From NCBI GenBank assembly GCA_002794785.1, contig NBBA01000004.1, positions 2,356,001-2,420,000 on the forward strand: a stretch of DNA of 64,000 bases, given 5' to 3'. Source of the stretch: Coniferiporia sulphurascens. Its lineage: Eukaryota; Basidiomycota; Agaricomycetes; Hymenochaetales; Hymenochaetaceae. Below are positions 22,649 to 34,842 of the stretch, one piece after another. A model generated the notes under the pieces. It had not been told where the DNA came from. It saw nothing but the letters and a program-made list of their open reading frames with translations, and did no database searches. Position numbers and translations under genes: made by a program. Numbering within the stretch: position 1 is the first letter of the stretch; the number at the start of each line of letters is the position of its first letter.

Positions 22649-25600
22649 GGACGCGCTGTCCCCATCTTCCCTCCTCTCCTCGACACTCGTACATCCCTCC
22701 CCCTCCTAATGACGCGCGAGTCGTCATCTTCACTTGCGCCTTGCATCACATCACTCCACCGTATCTACTACATAGCTTTGAGTGTCCGCCGTTCCGCATT
22801 ATAGATACAGATACACTACGACCTCCCAGCATATGTAGACACGACCCTGCAAAACCCAACTCCTTATATATTTCATAGATGGATTTTTCTCGGTTATGGT
22901 ATCTTGGCTTTCAGAGCTTTTGTTAGATGCGGCGAGAGTATGTGATTTCTTTTTTTTGTCTTTCTCTACAACTTGGCTACGTCATGATTCGGGGTGGGTG
23001 CCTTTCCTTTTCGGGGATTCAAAAAAGAATTGGCGCTCGCTTGTTCCTCGGCCCTCGGGCTGCCGGTGATCATACCTATTAAGATGGAACTACGTATCTC
23101 GGTCCGACCTTCTGAGTCCGGACTTTATATTGGGTGTTCCCTTGGTTGGCTGGTTGAACTCTTCGCCTGTCTTATTTGTGTAGCTGCAGCTGCAGATCCT
23201 GTGACGTTTCTGTCGAAATTACCTCCCTGACCATTTGCTTCTTTGACTCGGGACTCAGGACTCGGACCCTCCTGCCAGCCTGGGTGTGTAGTGAGCTTGA
23301 GGGAACTTTGATTTCTTTTCTGAGGCTTGTCTTTGACTCGGAGGTCTTTTGGGGGTGCTGATTATCTTACGCTGCTCTGCTGGTTTCTGGTTTCTGCTAT
23401 ATGGTGGGCTTTGGGAGTGGATACAGGCCCGGGAATGGCTTCGTAGGACTTCGACTTGGATTTAGGAGGTAAGTTTTTTTGTAGTGGACTGGCTCGGAGG
23501 CTGTTGTAATTGGCGGTGTTTGCATGGGCGATGGTTCTACTGGTATCTTTCTAACTTCTAACTTCAGGGTCAAGGTCACGGTGTTGGTTCTGGTGCTGGT
23601 ACTGGTGTATAGTCCGACTCCGACATATTTTTTCTTTTGATGTCACGGTGTTGTTGGATGACCATTCACATTATGACCTGCTCTGGTCTGTTAGCAGAAG
23701 GTAGGAGGTACGTCCAAGTCTTCAGGCTGGAAAAAAAACATCGAGTTCTCTGACCAGGAACTACCTCAGACTGTAACTACTTAAAGTTGAATGATCTACA
23801 AAATTCGTACAAAGCAAAATAACTAAACGGTCTTCGTTTCGTTTAGGTCTGGCTCGGAGATCCGATGCGTTTGAGTCTTGCGCCCCAACCATCAAACCAT
23901 TGAGTATGGTCTGCGGTTTGTTGGTACTGGGTTCGTTCTTAGGCTGCCAGTGAGGGCTGGAGGGGATGGAATGGTTGGGGGGGGGGCAGTTTTGGTCCGA
24001 TTTCGACTCGACTCGACTTGGTACCCATTTAAATTCCTCTTTGGCAACCGTATAATTACTAAACTAACTTGGCCCAAATCGAATTCGGGATTTATCGTAT
24101 AGGGGAGTCTGAAGGAACGTTCTGGAGAAGAAGATGGGAATGGGGATGGGGATCCGACATTAAGGACTGGGCGGATCATGGGACAAGAGATACACTGCGG
24201 GGTCACGGTGGGGTCTGTGCGGGCGTACGTCCGGACCCGTATTTGGATTTGGGGCTGGATCTGGATCTGGAGTTGTGGCTGTTTGATTTTGCTTTCGAGT
24301 CTGCTGCTACTGCTTATATGACTGGACGTGTTTATTTGGCACGTACCTCCGTTCTGGAAGAGCCTGAGGATGCCAGTGGGTGACCCGGAGTCGACGCTGA
24401 GTAACTTTAATAACACACTTCTAAGTTCTGGTATCCTATTGAAGATTCTCCATCCATCCCCTCGTCTCATGATTCTCGTCTATATAACAGCCCGCCGACA
24501 GCTCAACGACTTATTATGTGAGTTTGTTTCGGCCTTCACGCCCCTGTGCCTCGAAGCAGACAGACAGAGGCAACGAAACTACTACTAACTGCACAAAGAA
24601 GACCTACCAATCCACCAGTCCGCCAGGCCCATCTTTCGTTCGCGGATTTATGAAACATTTAAGTCTAGGCAACCCTGAAATCCTTGTTTCGGTGCGCCTC
24701 CTGTCTCATTTGGGAGTTAACCCCACGCGCCCATATCCATGTAATGGCGGGGTCACGCTTCGCTCCCCATGCTATGATTGATTGCGCTGACGTCTCGATC
24801 GTTTGTATGTACTCACTCATTTTTGGAGTTACCTGGTACACGGTAGCTTTCAGGTTCGAAAACGCGCTGATATGTGCTGCATGATCGACAGTCGTTGCTA
24901 CCGGCTGTTGCGGGTACAGCACGTTTGGGGGCGTCTCGCCTTACCTTTGACTTGGGGCATCGGAAATCCCCGACGTACAGAAGGTCCTATTTAGGGCGCG
25001 TTTCGGTGGCCGTTAGGTGGCTACACTGTTCAGTTCTTTCCCCACCAGCCTTATCCAACTTTTCCTGACTCGGCCCGGGAGGAAGAACATCAATCTTGAA
25101 CGGTATAGCTTTCGACTCAAGTCGCCGAGTATCCTGAATTGAAAGAGAGATGCTTGGATGTCTCCGCCGGTTCGTGGGTTAATATGACACCGAAATGAAT
25201 TTATCAAAGATTCGGCACCGTACGCAAGCAAGCTATGGTAATGGCTGAATCATCACGGTATAATTTGCCTCCCCCCCCCTTTATACTCGTACGTACGCCG
25301 CCTCAATCTTATTTTACCATACCTAGGGACACTAATACACTATCGGGTGTACCGCCTGAGTAGTCAAGTCTACTACTTACCCGGGACACCCACCTTACCC
25401 GCTGTTCGCGCCCGTGTTACACCGAGAAGCCCCACGTCTGTAATCCCCGTGCATTGACGCTGGACTCTCGGCATTGCGTCGGCTAGCTTTCTCGCCCCCA
25501 TTCCGACGGTCCCCTCCGTCCCTAGCTAACTCCCGCGAGAACCGCGCGAACCGGGAGAAAAAAAGGTTGTGATTGTGACGCCCCACTTCCTTTTCCCCTC

Positions 25601-26635
25601 CACTCTGTCGCCACCCTTCGTATCTACGCTGTCCGCTTCGGGTTATAGGAAACCGCCACCACTGCCTCACGGCTGCCCTTTCTCACCCCCCCCCTGTTTC
25701 AATGACGGGAGAACAGCCTGTGTTCGAAACGCGCCGCACTATCATCTGCCGGGGTGTTCCCTGCTTCGCGTCTGTGGGAACTTCAAGTCTTCGAGTCTTC
25801 AAGTTGTCGGCGCACGGGCGCGGATGTGCGCATCGACGTGATATATTCATTTTATTAAACGTGCTCTCGGCTAGACCTCCCGCTATATGAATGCCATGCT
25901 GTGAATAACGAAAGGCGGCCCTTCGACTTCTGCGACCGACATTAATTCTGATGCACGGCGTGTTCTTACGCTTTTTCGCTTTAATTAAGGACTATGCTCA
26001 TGCAGTGGGAAACGGCCCGAGGCAATGAAGCTATTTGAAGATTGACTGGTGACTGACCTGCTGAGCTATTTTTTTTTGGAGGTCTTCGAGATGTCTGACT
26101 CTGTACTTGGGTTACCGGAATTCGGACCTGACTCTACGTGATCCCTGGAAAAATCCTTTGGAGGCCGCTTTCCTTCTAAGGACCAACGAATTGGATTTTC
26201 TCTACCGCTGAGCTAACGGCGTCCGAGTGACAAATTAATGCGAGATTCCGTCCCTGGGGATTTGTAGTATTCTTATCTGGGTCCGACTCTGACTCTGGCG
26301 AGACGTTGGGATCGGTCGGCCATTAAATACGTTTTGTCGAACGGATATTCAGCAGGTGCAGCCTCTCTCCAGGACTTCCACATCTCACAGCGAAAAAAAC
26401 GGACGCTGATTGGCCGGAGAGACCAGTTTGAAGACGTGAGCACAGTTGTAAAGCCGATCGAGTATATTTTGCACTGTAGGACGAAGTTTGATACGAAATT
26501 TAGCACACGACTGTCTCCCTCGGGTCTTCGTGAAAATACACTTTCGCAGCTTACAATTAGAGGCAATTAATATTCCGTGTGAACATGGTGATACAGCGAC
26601 ATAAGTGAGTAAAAATACAGCATGAGCATAAAGTT
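22649..26635. other. 4-kb intergenic DNA without a supportable gene
   Basis: Open frames are short and unrelated to anything I recognise. The stretch from about 23200 to 24300 is rich in GACTCGG-type words and GGTGTTGG or GGGATGGG low complexity. A short tRNA-like sequence sits at 26164-26220. Both flanking genes end here (cytochrome c and TFIIF beta are convergent). Confidence 0.5.
26164..26220 (-). other. tRNA-like miniature cloverleaf or tRNA relic
   Basis: On the minus strand a 57-nt segment is closed by GCCGTT pairing with AGCGGC. Inside are a D-arm-like hairpin, with TAGCTCAGCGG matching the pol III A-box, then CCAA-TTCG-TTGG and TCCT-TAGA-AGGA. The arms are too short for a functional tRNA and no B-box lies at the right place. 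It may be a decayed tRNA or a fragment of a tRNA-derived element. Confidence 0.3.
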
Positions 26636-27744
26636 TTATGAAATTTCTTCCATGTCATCATCATCGCTATCGTCGTCATCGTCATCCATGTCTACATCAG
26701 GCTCTGCCTTAGCGCTTTGTATAAGAGCAGCAGCAGCGCCGGAATATTCGCCACCCTCTGACTTCGTCTGAACTGCGTATCAGCATAACGGCCAAAGTGA
26801 AATTTGAAAAAAGGCATACCGAATCTTTGAAGTTGGACTTGAGCTCGTACATGCCGTTGAACTCGCCACTGCGATGCAGGTCTGCGATCTCGGTGAGGAC
26901 CTCCTTGAGATACGCCTCGGGCTGTTCTGTACGACTGCGCAGGTCCTTTGCGGACCAATGCGGACGTTCGCGGTATAACGCGAAGAGCATATCGAGCAGC
27001 TGGTTGCGTGGCATACGCGCGAAGCGCTCGAACGTGCCTTTTGCGGGCTTCGGTTTTGTTTTCTATTAAGAGGTCAAAACATTGGTGAGGAAGACTGACA
27101 GAAGTTGTAGCACTTACGACAAGATTTGAGAAACCGGCCATCGGGGCGCCAGCCCCGCTGCTGAGCATGTTGATGCGTCCGGCGCCACCAGCTTCCGCCT
27201 CGTCCATATACTTGACGCTGCGCTTCGGCGTGTTCGCCGCCGTAGCACGCTGTTTCATACGTTTTCGGTACGCTTCAGTCAGGATGGGACGCATGTTGCA
27301 GTCGTGCTTCACGCGGCCAGTCAAGATCGTTGTGCGTGCGCGCGAACCGGGCGCCTTTTCACGCTCGGCGACGACGATCTGGTTCTCGACGGTATCATTA
27401 AGCATATCGAGCTCGTACTCGTCGAACGTGCCTGGTGAAAGCTGTGGCGGTTTCATCGAAGCAGGGTCGTCCGGGTTGACCGGTGCAGACGGTACGAGTA
27501 GGACGATACGCTGCTTGCCTGTCCGCGGGTCCTTGTCGTACACGCGCATCGTCGCGAGATGCACGTTATCTTTAGCGATTGTGCTCCAGTGCTCCATGAG
27601 ATGCTTCGGCACTTTCACGGACCACACCCGCCCACTCGCCTGGTCCATCATGAGCTGCTCGTCTGGGTCCGGTTGGGTCTCATCTTCCTCTTTGACGTCG
27701 GCCAAATCGTGAGGTTTTGTATCATCCGTACCAACTTCCTCCAT
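26636..27744 (-). CDS. TFG2: Transcription initiation factor TFIIF, beta subunit
   Basis: Three exons (27744-27118, 27062-26820, 26767-26636) encode 333 aa; introns are 55 and 52 nt with GTAAGT and GTATGC donors. TFIIF beta (RAP30/Tfg2) pairs with the alpha subunit and recruits RNA polymerase II to promoters. The N-terminal dimerisation region contains RVWSVKVPKHLMEHWSTIAK, matching the family's typical VPxxLxxxW motif. It also has FDEYELDMLND and a Gly/Arg segment before NMRPILTEAYRKRM. The C-terminal winged helix is in exon 2, with FARMPRNQLLDMLFALYRER and YLKEVLTEIADLHRSGEFNG. The protein ends in an acidic Asp/Ser tail, common in fungal orthologs. The start is the first ATG of the frame. 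It is divergent from the YeeZ-like gene. Confidence 0.93.
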
Positions 27745-28137
27745 TTTTTCGAAGTCTCGGGCGGTACTCTACCAGCTCACTTTCAGAAGGTTTTGTGTGA
27801 GGGTACGAGTTTTTCGTTTCAAGTGTCTCAAGCCCTTCGGTGAGTGTAGTAGTTGAACAAGACACGGAAACAAGAGCAGACTTAAGGCTTAGTCACGTGA
27901 TATGCGTGAGCAAACTTTCCTTAGCGTGCCGATCTTCGAGAATCGAGATCACCGCCAGATATGATTCCAAGTTAAACAACTCTTCGTTGGTCATCTCTTA
28001 CCCTTTCTTTAGAAAAAGTGAGTGGGTGTCCTCTTACACATACTGACACATTGATATCTACTAGAAGTGCAAAGCCATTTCCAAGCACCTTGTTCTGTTT
28101 TACACGCAGAAGAGGACGCGCGGCTCCTTGAATCTGA
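27745..28137. promoter_or_regulatory. Shared divergent promoter
   Basis: A 393-nt spacer between start codons of TFIIF beta (-) and the YeeZ-like gene (+). It must hold both core promoters. It contains a CACGTGA-type word near 27894. No clear TATA box is seen. Confidence 0.55.
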
Positions 28138-29229
28138 ATGCATTACGTCGATGTTCTCATTCTCGGCGCGGGCTGGACGTCTGACTTCCTCATACCGCTT
28201 TTACGTGAAAACGAGATCACGTTCGCGGCGACGACGCGAGATGGAAAGGAGCGCTCAGACTACAGTACCATCAAGTTTGTGTTCGACCCCGAGTCCGAAG
28301 ACCCAACGCCGTTCGAGGGCCTGCCGGATGCAAGGACTGTCGTGATCAGCTTTCCCATCTATAAGAGTGGGGCCTCAGAAAGACTTGTCAAGTACTGGAA
28401 AATCACGCACAAGGACACGAAAGCTGCATTCGCACAGCTCGGGTCGACAGGGATATGGAATGTTAGTTTGATATCGATGTTTTTTCTGGTATCTTTTGCT
28501 CTATGGAATTCGTGCTAATGTATATGTATATGGCCTCCAGGGGGATCCCACCTTGAATGGAAAAGGAGACCAACCAATTTGGTGTGATCGCCATAGCCCC
28601 TTCGATGCCTCGAACGAACGAGCGCGCGCGGAGACCGAGCTTTTGGGACTTATGCCGCATACACCAACGACCGTGCTTGACTTATCGGGTCTCTGGGGTG
28701 GCCAGCGTCACCCGCGAAATTGGGTACCGCGAATCGCCAAAACCAAGGAAGCGCTCGCCCAGAAGGCCGGTGCATAACTTCGCTAACAACCATGCCTCGA
28801 CTGATTTATTGTCCCCCTTGTATGCAGGGAAGCCTCCACCTCATTCATGGCGTCGACGTAGCGCGCGCCATCCTCGCTGTGCATCAGAACTTCCAGGCTG
28901 CTGCAGGCCAGCGCTGGCTTCTTACCGACTGTCGCGTGTACGACTGGTGGGACCTCGCCTCCGCATGGGGTGAGTTTGGTGGCGCCTCTTCGATTCGGAG
29001 CTCGAAGGTGGCGGAAGGGGCACACGAGAGTAAAGATGTTGCGGTAGCCTCTCCCCCAGCTAACCCGGCTCCTTTGGGCTCACCGGCAGCATGGGTACGC
29101 GCATTAATGGCCGAGACGGGTGTTCGCGGACTCCCGCGTCCTCCGGGCACGTTCGAGCGGGCGCTGGACAGTCGCGAGTTCTGGGATACGTTTGGCATCA
29201 GCCCGGTGAAGACCCTGTTGGCACTATAA
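28138..29229 (+). CDS. NAD(P)-binding Rossmann protein, YeeZ-like/extended SDR
   Basis: Three exons (28138-28461, 28541-28765, 28828-29229) encode about 316 aa. Residues 5-20 hold the dinucleotide-binding start (DVLILGAGWTSDFLIPLL, GxGxxxxxL). Later blocks include TVVISFPIY, VLDLSGLWGGQRHPRNWVPR and SLHLIHGVDVARAILAVHQN, the pattern of YeeZ-like NAD-dependent epimerase/dehydratase relatives. The substrate is unknown. The first intron is GT-AG. The second fits the frame only as a GC-AG intron (AAG then GCCGGT, acceptor TATGCAG), joining ALAQK to GSLHLIHG. The nearest GT, four bases later, shifts the frame and ends the protein early. A real frameshift in this copy is the alternative. It shares a promoter region with TFIIF beta. 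Confidence 0.78.
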
Positions 29230-30691
29230 CCACTCTTTATTCCCTTGCGTGGATACTTGCGAGGCGGCGAGGGTTTCAACCAAAAGAGGGACTACTTCTT
29301 GTTTCTTTGGTCGTCAAAGCTTTCTTTCTATTCTTTAGCTTTTCTAGCCTGTATTTCGTACAATGCGGTATGTATCATTGAGTTGTCGATGTTAATTCTA
29401 GAGGATGCGGACTCTATTATTGTCGTATCACCTAAACTCCGATGTCGGAAACCCAACATTAATATTGTACATATCGTCGCACGTGGATACATACAGATTA
29501 CCCAGACACACTGCATTATGCAAAACTCCGGTGAGGTGTCTAAGACCGGAGGGTTCAAGTCTAGAGTTGTATAGCAGCCGTATCTTCGAAAAGACGTTCC
29601 CACCAGGGTCGAAGGGGGAGTAGAGATGGGGCTGGAAGGAATCCGGGGGATAGCACGCGCATTCATTCGCGAAGACACATATGATCTGTAACGATGAAGG
29701 GCGCGAGGCGCAAGAATGGAACGATACGAAACTACACCCTGAGGAATAGGCTCGCTTTCCACGAATAGAAACATGTATATACTCCAAGACACGGGTACAC
29801 CCTTTGGAGGGGAGTGGATTATCTAGTTCTCCCGCCGCCTCGTGTTTGGACTAGTAAATAGGTGTACAAAATACGGGCGCTTTCAGGAATGGTTTTGGCC
29901 CCGTTTGGGATTTTTGGCCACACGGCGCTGGTGCTGTGTGCACCATGCTGTTGGAGAGTGCAGGCCTGTGCGAGTAACTTCAAGTTGTAGATCTAAAGTT
30001 TAACGTTCAAGTTGCTGATTAGACGCTGGAAGCACTGCCGAGGACAGATCACGTGAATTTGGGCGCTTCCACCTTGCCACGATCTGATCCCCAATGTCAT
30101 TACTTACAATTTACGCGATATAATCCGCATTAAATTCAGTCACCAGGACTGCATCGGACTCCAAGTCGTAGTTGAGATAAGGGTATTTATCTTTCAAGAT
30201 ATCATCGTGTTTGGTGGTGAGAAAACATAGTGTAACAACAGATGATACGCGGACAGCAATGCTAACAATAACATAAGATGGGTGGCGATGGCGGATGAAG
30301 ATAGACGGACGTGGAGGATGGGTGTGGATATAAGGGTCAGGTATTACTACAGTGTCCTAGCGACGTGGGCGTGATAGACATGAGGAGTGAAACGTAGCGG
30401 ATTGGCTAAGAGATGCGGAACGAATAAAGTATGTGGCAGACGAACGAAGCGAATCCGAGAGGTGGAGTCAGAAGCAGAACAAAACCAGTGCTCGTGCTCG
30501 AGGTGGAGGATACAAAGGCCGGAGAGGTGACGAAAGAAGAAAGGCGAGGGGAAGCGATCAAAGATGCTCTATGCAGGTGGCGCGATCGAGATCTCCATTT
30601 TAAGATATTCATCCGTAGATCACTCTATAAGCAGATTAAACATCCAGGTTAATAATCTTATTAGGATAGTTTTCTTAAGCAAACGGCTTGC
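29230..30691. other. Intergenic, convergent 3' ends
   Basis: No supportable gene. A GGTGGCGATGGCGG-like low-complexity patch lies near 30280-30330. Open frames lack domains. Confidence 0.5.
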
Positions 30692-31566
30692 TCACCCTTT
30701 CGCAGTTGTGGTAACAGGCTGGAAGTCGACGCGTCCTGCTTCGACGTAGCGTGCGAGGATGTCTGCCCAATCGTCGCGCGAATCCCAAGGAATACGGCTC
30801 GGAGAATCACACTCCACAGGCATCACCTGACTCATCGCGCCGCACTGTACCAGGATGACTGCGGTGCCGATTCCACCAGCATGCCGACAGCGGTCCTCGC
30901 GCCGCTTGATATCCTGCGCGACAAGAGGGTCATACGACTCCACAAGGGAGCGCTGAACGATGCGTGCAGAGGCAACGACAAATCTGTGTACGAAGGAAAC
31001 GCAATGACAAAGGTCCGTTCAGTCCGATGTTCGCGAAGGAAGGGAAGGCAGAGAGGAGAGGCTCACCTTCGGGCCGAGTCAGGATGGTTTCTATATTGGA
31101 GATCGATGTGCAATGCCAGGGAGCGGATGTTTGCAGGCACGCGGCGGAGCTGGAGCGCCTGGAAGACAGACCAGTTGAGGAGAGTTTGGTGTGCGGAGCA
31201 GAATTTGCGCAGGTTCTTCGCGAGAAGGTCTTCGGACACAGCACTTGATACGGAGTCCTGCTTAGCAGCGGCGATCATGTTGGATGTATGTTGGCATATG
31301 CCCTTGTGTGAAGGCCAGTGGCGCTTCTGGCATTCTTGCGAGCAGTACTGATAGGAGAACTATGAGTCAGCATGCGGGTGCGGGGGAAGAGTAAATCGGG
31401 AGAGACGAACCTGTGTGATCATGCATCCGCCACACATGCGGAAGCGCTGCCCGGGCTCTTCGACAAGTCCGCAAGTATCGCAGACGCGGTGTCCACGGGG
31501 CTTGGTATATTGTCGGGGGTGCATCGCGGGAGATGGGTTCGCGTAGTAGGATGCAACTGCGGCCAT
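30692..31566 (-). CDS. MYND zinc-finger protein
   Basis: Three exons (31566-31411, 31347-31067, 30983-30692) encode about 242 aa; introns are 63 and 83 nt, GT-AG. The MYND finger spans residues about 29-70 and crosses the first intron. The eight ligands are C29, C32, C45, C48, C54, C58, H66 and C70 (CDTC, CGGC, CSQEC, then HKGIC). MYND fingers mediate protein-protein contacts rather than DNA binding. The rest is helical, with FCSAHQTLLNWSVFQALQLR, as often seen in Agaricomycete MYND proteins, which form large families of unknown role. The C-terminus is TTTAKG and stop; a GTGAGC word there could allow a further small exon. The start is the first ATG. Confidence 0.82.
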
Positions 31567-34500
31567 GGCGGTAGCTATGTTTCAAGACTCGGTAGGGGTG
31601 ATTGAGATGAGGATGCGGCGGTTGCGAACGCGACAAGGGCTCTGGTCGGTAAGGAAGAGGTAATGCGACGGAGGCGCAGAGAACAAAAGACCTGGGCGGA
31701 GTGAGGCCATTGCAGTCACAATGAGAGCAAGCTTTATAGGAATTTTTATTTGCGGTTCGTAGAGCCTGCGTTTCAATGCTATAGGCGTATTATTCATGGA
31801 CCCTGATCGGGCCATGAACATGTGCAGCCTAAACCCGGTGTCGAAGCCCTTTGGAAGGCGCTTGGAGAGGCTCGTATTGCCGAAAGGTCTGAGCCCCCAA
31901 TTGTCGTCACCACAGCTTTTTGTTGAGCCTTCGGACGACAAGAAATGGAAAAGGAGCGAAGCGAGCACATTGCTTTTGTCTGCATACTTTGGCGGGATAC
32001 GCACATGGGTGATTGCTGTAGATGCGTAGACACCCCTCCCGAAATGAAAGAAATTGAGAGCGAAATGGGCACCAAGACAATAGCACAGAGATCGGGAATG
32101 AGAGGCGTGAGTAGTAACCGAGATACAAAAAGACGAGACGGGGAACGTGAAAGCGATAGAAGGCTCAGCCGAAAAATGAGGCCCGTAAAGACAATTGAAC
32201 AAGACCCCGTGCCACTGCCATTTCCAGCGTTTCTTCCAGCCGGCTCCTTTTAGTTTTCCATCCATTCTTCACTACCAGGAATGCCCTTCGATCGTCGGAA
32301 AATGCAGATAAATCGTTCAGAATACTTACGGGTCTTTCTACTTGACTAAAAAAGAAAACATAATGTTCACTGACCACGAGATCCCGTTCGTCTAGATCGT
32401 CCACCATGGCCATGCGTTTTGAACGCAATCTCAAACATACCCCTTTCATCCAAGCTCAGCTCCCGCTCTTTTTTCGCCATGCAACATGTGCAGGCAATCC
32501 CATCAGCAGTCCTGCAGTTTCGAGGGAGGCGGCGCAGGCTCAGACAGCGGTATCCGGGGTCTCTCTGATTACGTTTCCGCCAGATCACGAAGTCTAGCAC
32601 TTTTGCTTTTGTGTCCGTATCGTTGCTACACTTTCGATAACAATTGTCAGAGTTTATTGTGCTACCCAACTTCCGCCCAGTGCCAACTTCGATTTCAAGA
32701 AGGACCCAGGGGCGATTAGCACTTGATCGTCAGTCTCTTCAAGCCAAAGTGTATTCCGAGTCGCGCTAGAGGTCATCGCGTCATGTTGCATAATTGTCAG
32801 CGCCCCATAGCAACGAACTGGCGACAAATAATTGTGCTCGTTTACTTGCGCGTATTCCTTGGTCGACTGATGGGTCTGCCATATATGGCTTATAAATACC
32901 AACCGAAGAGGTACGAGGCGCCGAGTTTCTTCCGATTTACACGCAAATTTGACGAACTCTTGTCAATTTACATCATCCAGGTGTTCGAGATATTTTCAGA
33001 GACGACGTGCTTCCTGACCTGTACTTGGACTTCTGAAAGTCGGAACCACAGAATTATACTTCGGAAGCAGGACGATTGCGGCATTGGAGCATCAGTTCCT
33101 GAAACCCCCAAGGATTTTAAGCTAGGTTCTTCCATACTAGAGCGATCATAACAAAAACCATGCTATGGTGCGGGTTAAGGTTTTGGAGTTAACGGGACAT
33201 GGGGAATGGAGAAGGTAAAAAAGTCCCGTGAGTGTGTCCACGTACGTTTAAGCGTAGAGCCAGTCCGAGCTCACGGACATTACGGGCGCAGCGACCGTCT
33301 GCAAGCTCGGATGCGCGTGTCTGTTTTTTTACAAAAGGGTTGTGGGTGCGAGATTACCATAATTACCGACATCTTCCTCGCCATCATACGGCTTTTTCTC
33401 GCTCCCGAAGACTTGATTCCAAACTCTGCGATTTGGGCCCTTTCCTTTCCCCGCAAACTCGAGCTCGCGGCGCAGCAGGTCATTAACAGGAATGCTTCCG
33501 TTCAACACAGCCTTTGAAGGCCAACTTGCAGAAATTTACATTCCTTTGCTCTGCACCGCATCCTGGCCTCGTTGCTGATCTCGGGCCAGTCCGAGGTGCT
33601 CTGCCTTACATTGTCAGCATCAACTTTCACAAAATTTAAGCCCCTATCGCACGCTTTCAAAAATCCGCCGAACCTAATACACCTTTCAGACATCCAAGGA
33701 CATGAGAAGTCTATTCTTCCTCAAGCGGTTATTGATTGCACCGCCTCTTTCCTACTCCGCAAGACACCACAATATTGCTGTCGTTCCATCTAATCGCTGA
33801 GAAGTCCAGAGACGCGCGCGTATGCGGGCTGCGGTGCAGTTCTGCGTGTCTATTTTTGGGACGAAGTCATTGCCACTCATCAATTGCTGTCCGTAACCGT
33901 ATGCTCTCTTGTACTCCTTCCTTCCAGTGCTAGGATATCTCCAAACTGACGCCCTATGTTTCTGCTGGCATTTCCACGCAATCAAATGCCTGACAGGCGT
34001 CTCTGATCACTATCTTGCTAAAAATTCCTCGTTCTTCCTTGTGGTTTTTCCTACATCGTTCCGCCTTCTCTACGTAGTGCTGCGAACACCCCTGTACGCC
34101 TTGCCAAGCTTCTACTCGGCGAGTCATTTCACGAAGCGCGTCCGTCGCTCCTTCGGAAACCCATTGGTCTTCCCGGGCGCGGGTTTTTTATAGAGCGCCT
34201 CCACGAGCTCGGGTTGTTCTCTGACGTTCTACTCGCCTTGATACCGCCAGTCTTTCTTCTTCCACTTGTGGTATCAGCATCCATTCTTTTAATCAAAAAA
34301 AACAACGAAATGACGCCCCAGGCGCCTTCACTACCGCTGCACTGAAGATGCTCGAATTTGGTTCTGAATATCAATGCTGTGTATGAGTCCCACTCGAAAC
34401 ACCTACAGCGGCTCGCCCGTACACGCGTCTCTTTTCTTCTGTAGCCCTCCTGTCTTGGAATGGTCGCTGCCCTAGACAAACATGCGCGCCGCTGATCTTC

Positions 34501-34842
34501 CTCTCTAAGATTTCAAAGATGGACTGACTCAAGGCCCGAAACACTTAAGGAGCTAGGGTGGCTCTTCTCTCCATTTTTCGTCCCCATATTCGTACAACGT
34601 ATTCAAGCCAATATTAATGCCGGCTAATAACGAAAACACACCGTCAAGGCGCAGACCATGGCCCTCGGCCTTTCGTTTTGTGTTCGTCATGCTACTCTTG
34701 GTAAATCATTCTCACGCAGGATTAGCATGTGTTGGTATAAACTATAAGAATGTCTGTGGATATAAAGTGCTATACAGTTAAAATCAGGTAAGAGGGCGAG
34801 TGGCAGAAAAGAAAATATGGTTAAATCGACGTGATTGAGCCA
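31567..34842. other. 3.3-kb intergenic DNA
   Basis: Several open frames of 60-140 codons exist on both strands, but they start at non-ATG codons or lack domains and codon structure I can support. The segment 33200-34200 is pyrimidine-rich on the plus strand. I annotate no gene. Confidence 0.45.

Noticed and set aside
31582..32265. A 227-codon minus-strand frame
   Set aside because: It has no domain, its composition is not coding-like, and it overlaps the likely promoter of the MYND gene.
32723..33151. A 142-codon plus-strand frame
   Set aside because: It starts at TTG, has no ATG near its beginning, no domain and no neighbouring exons.
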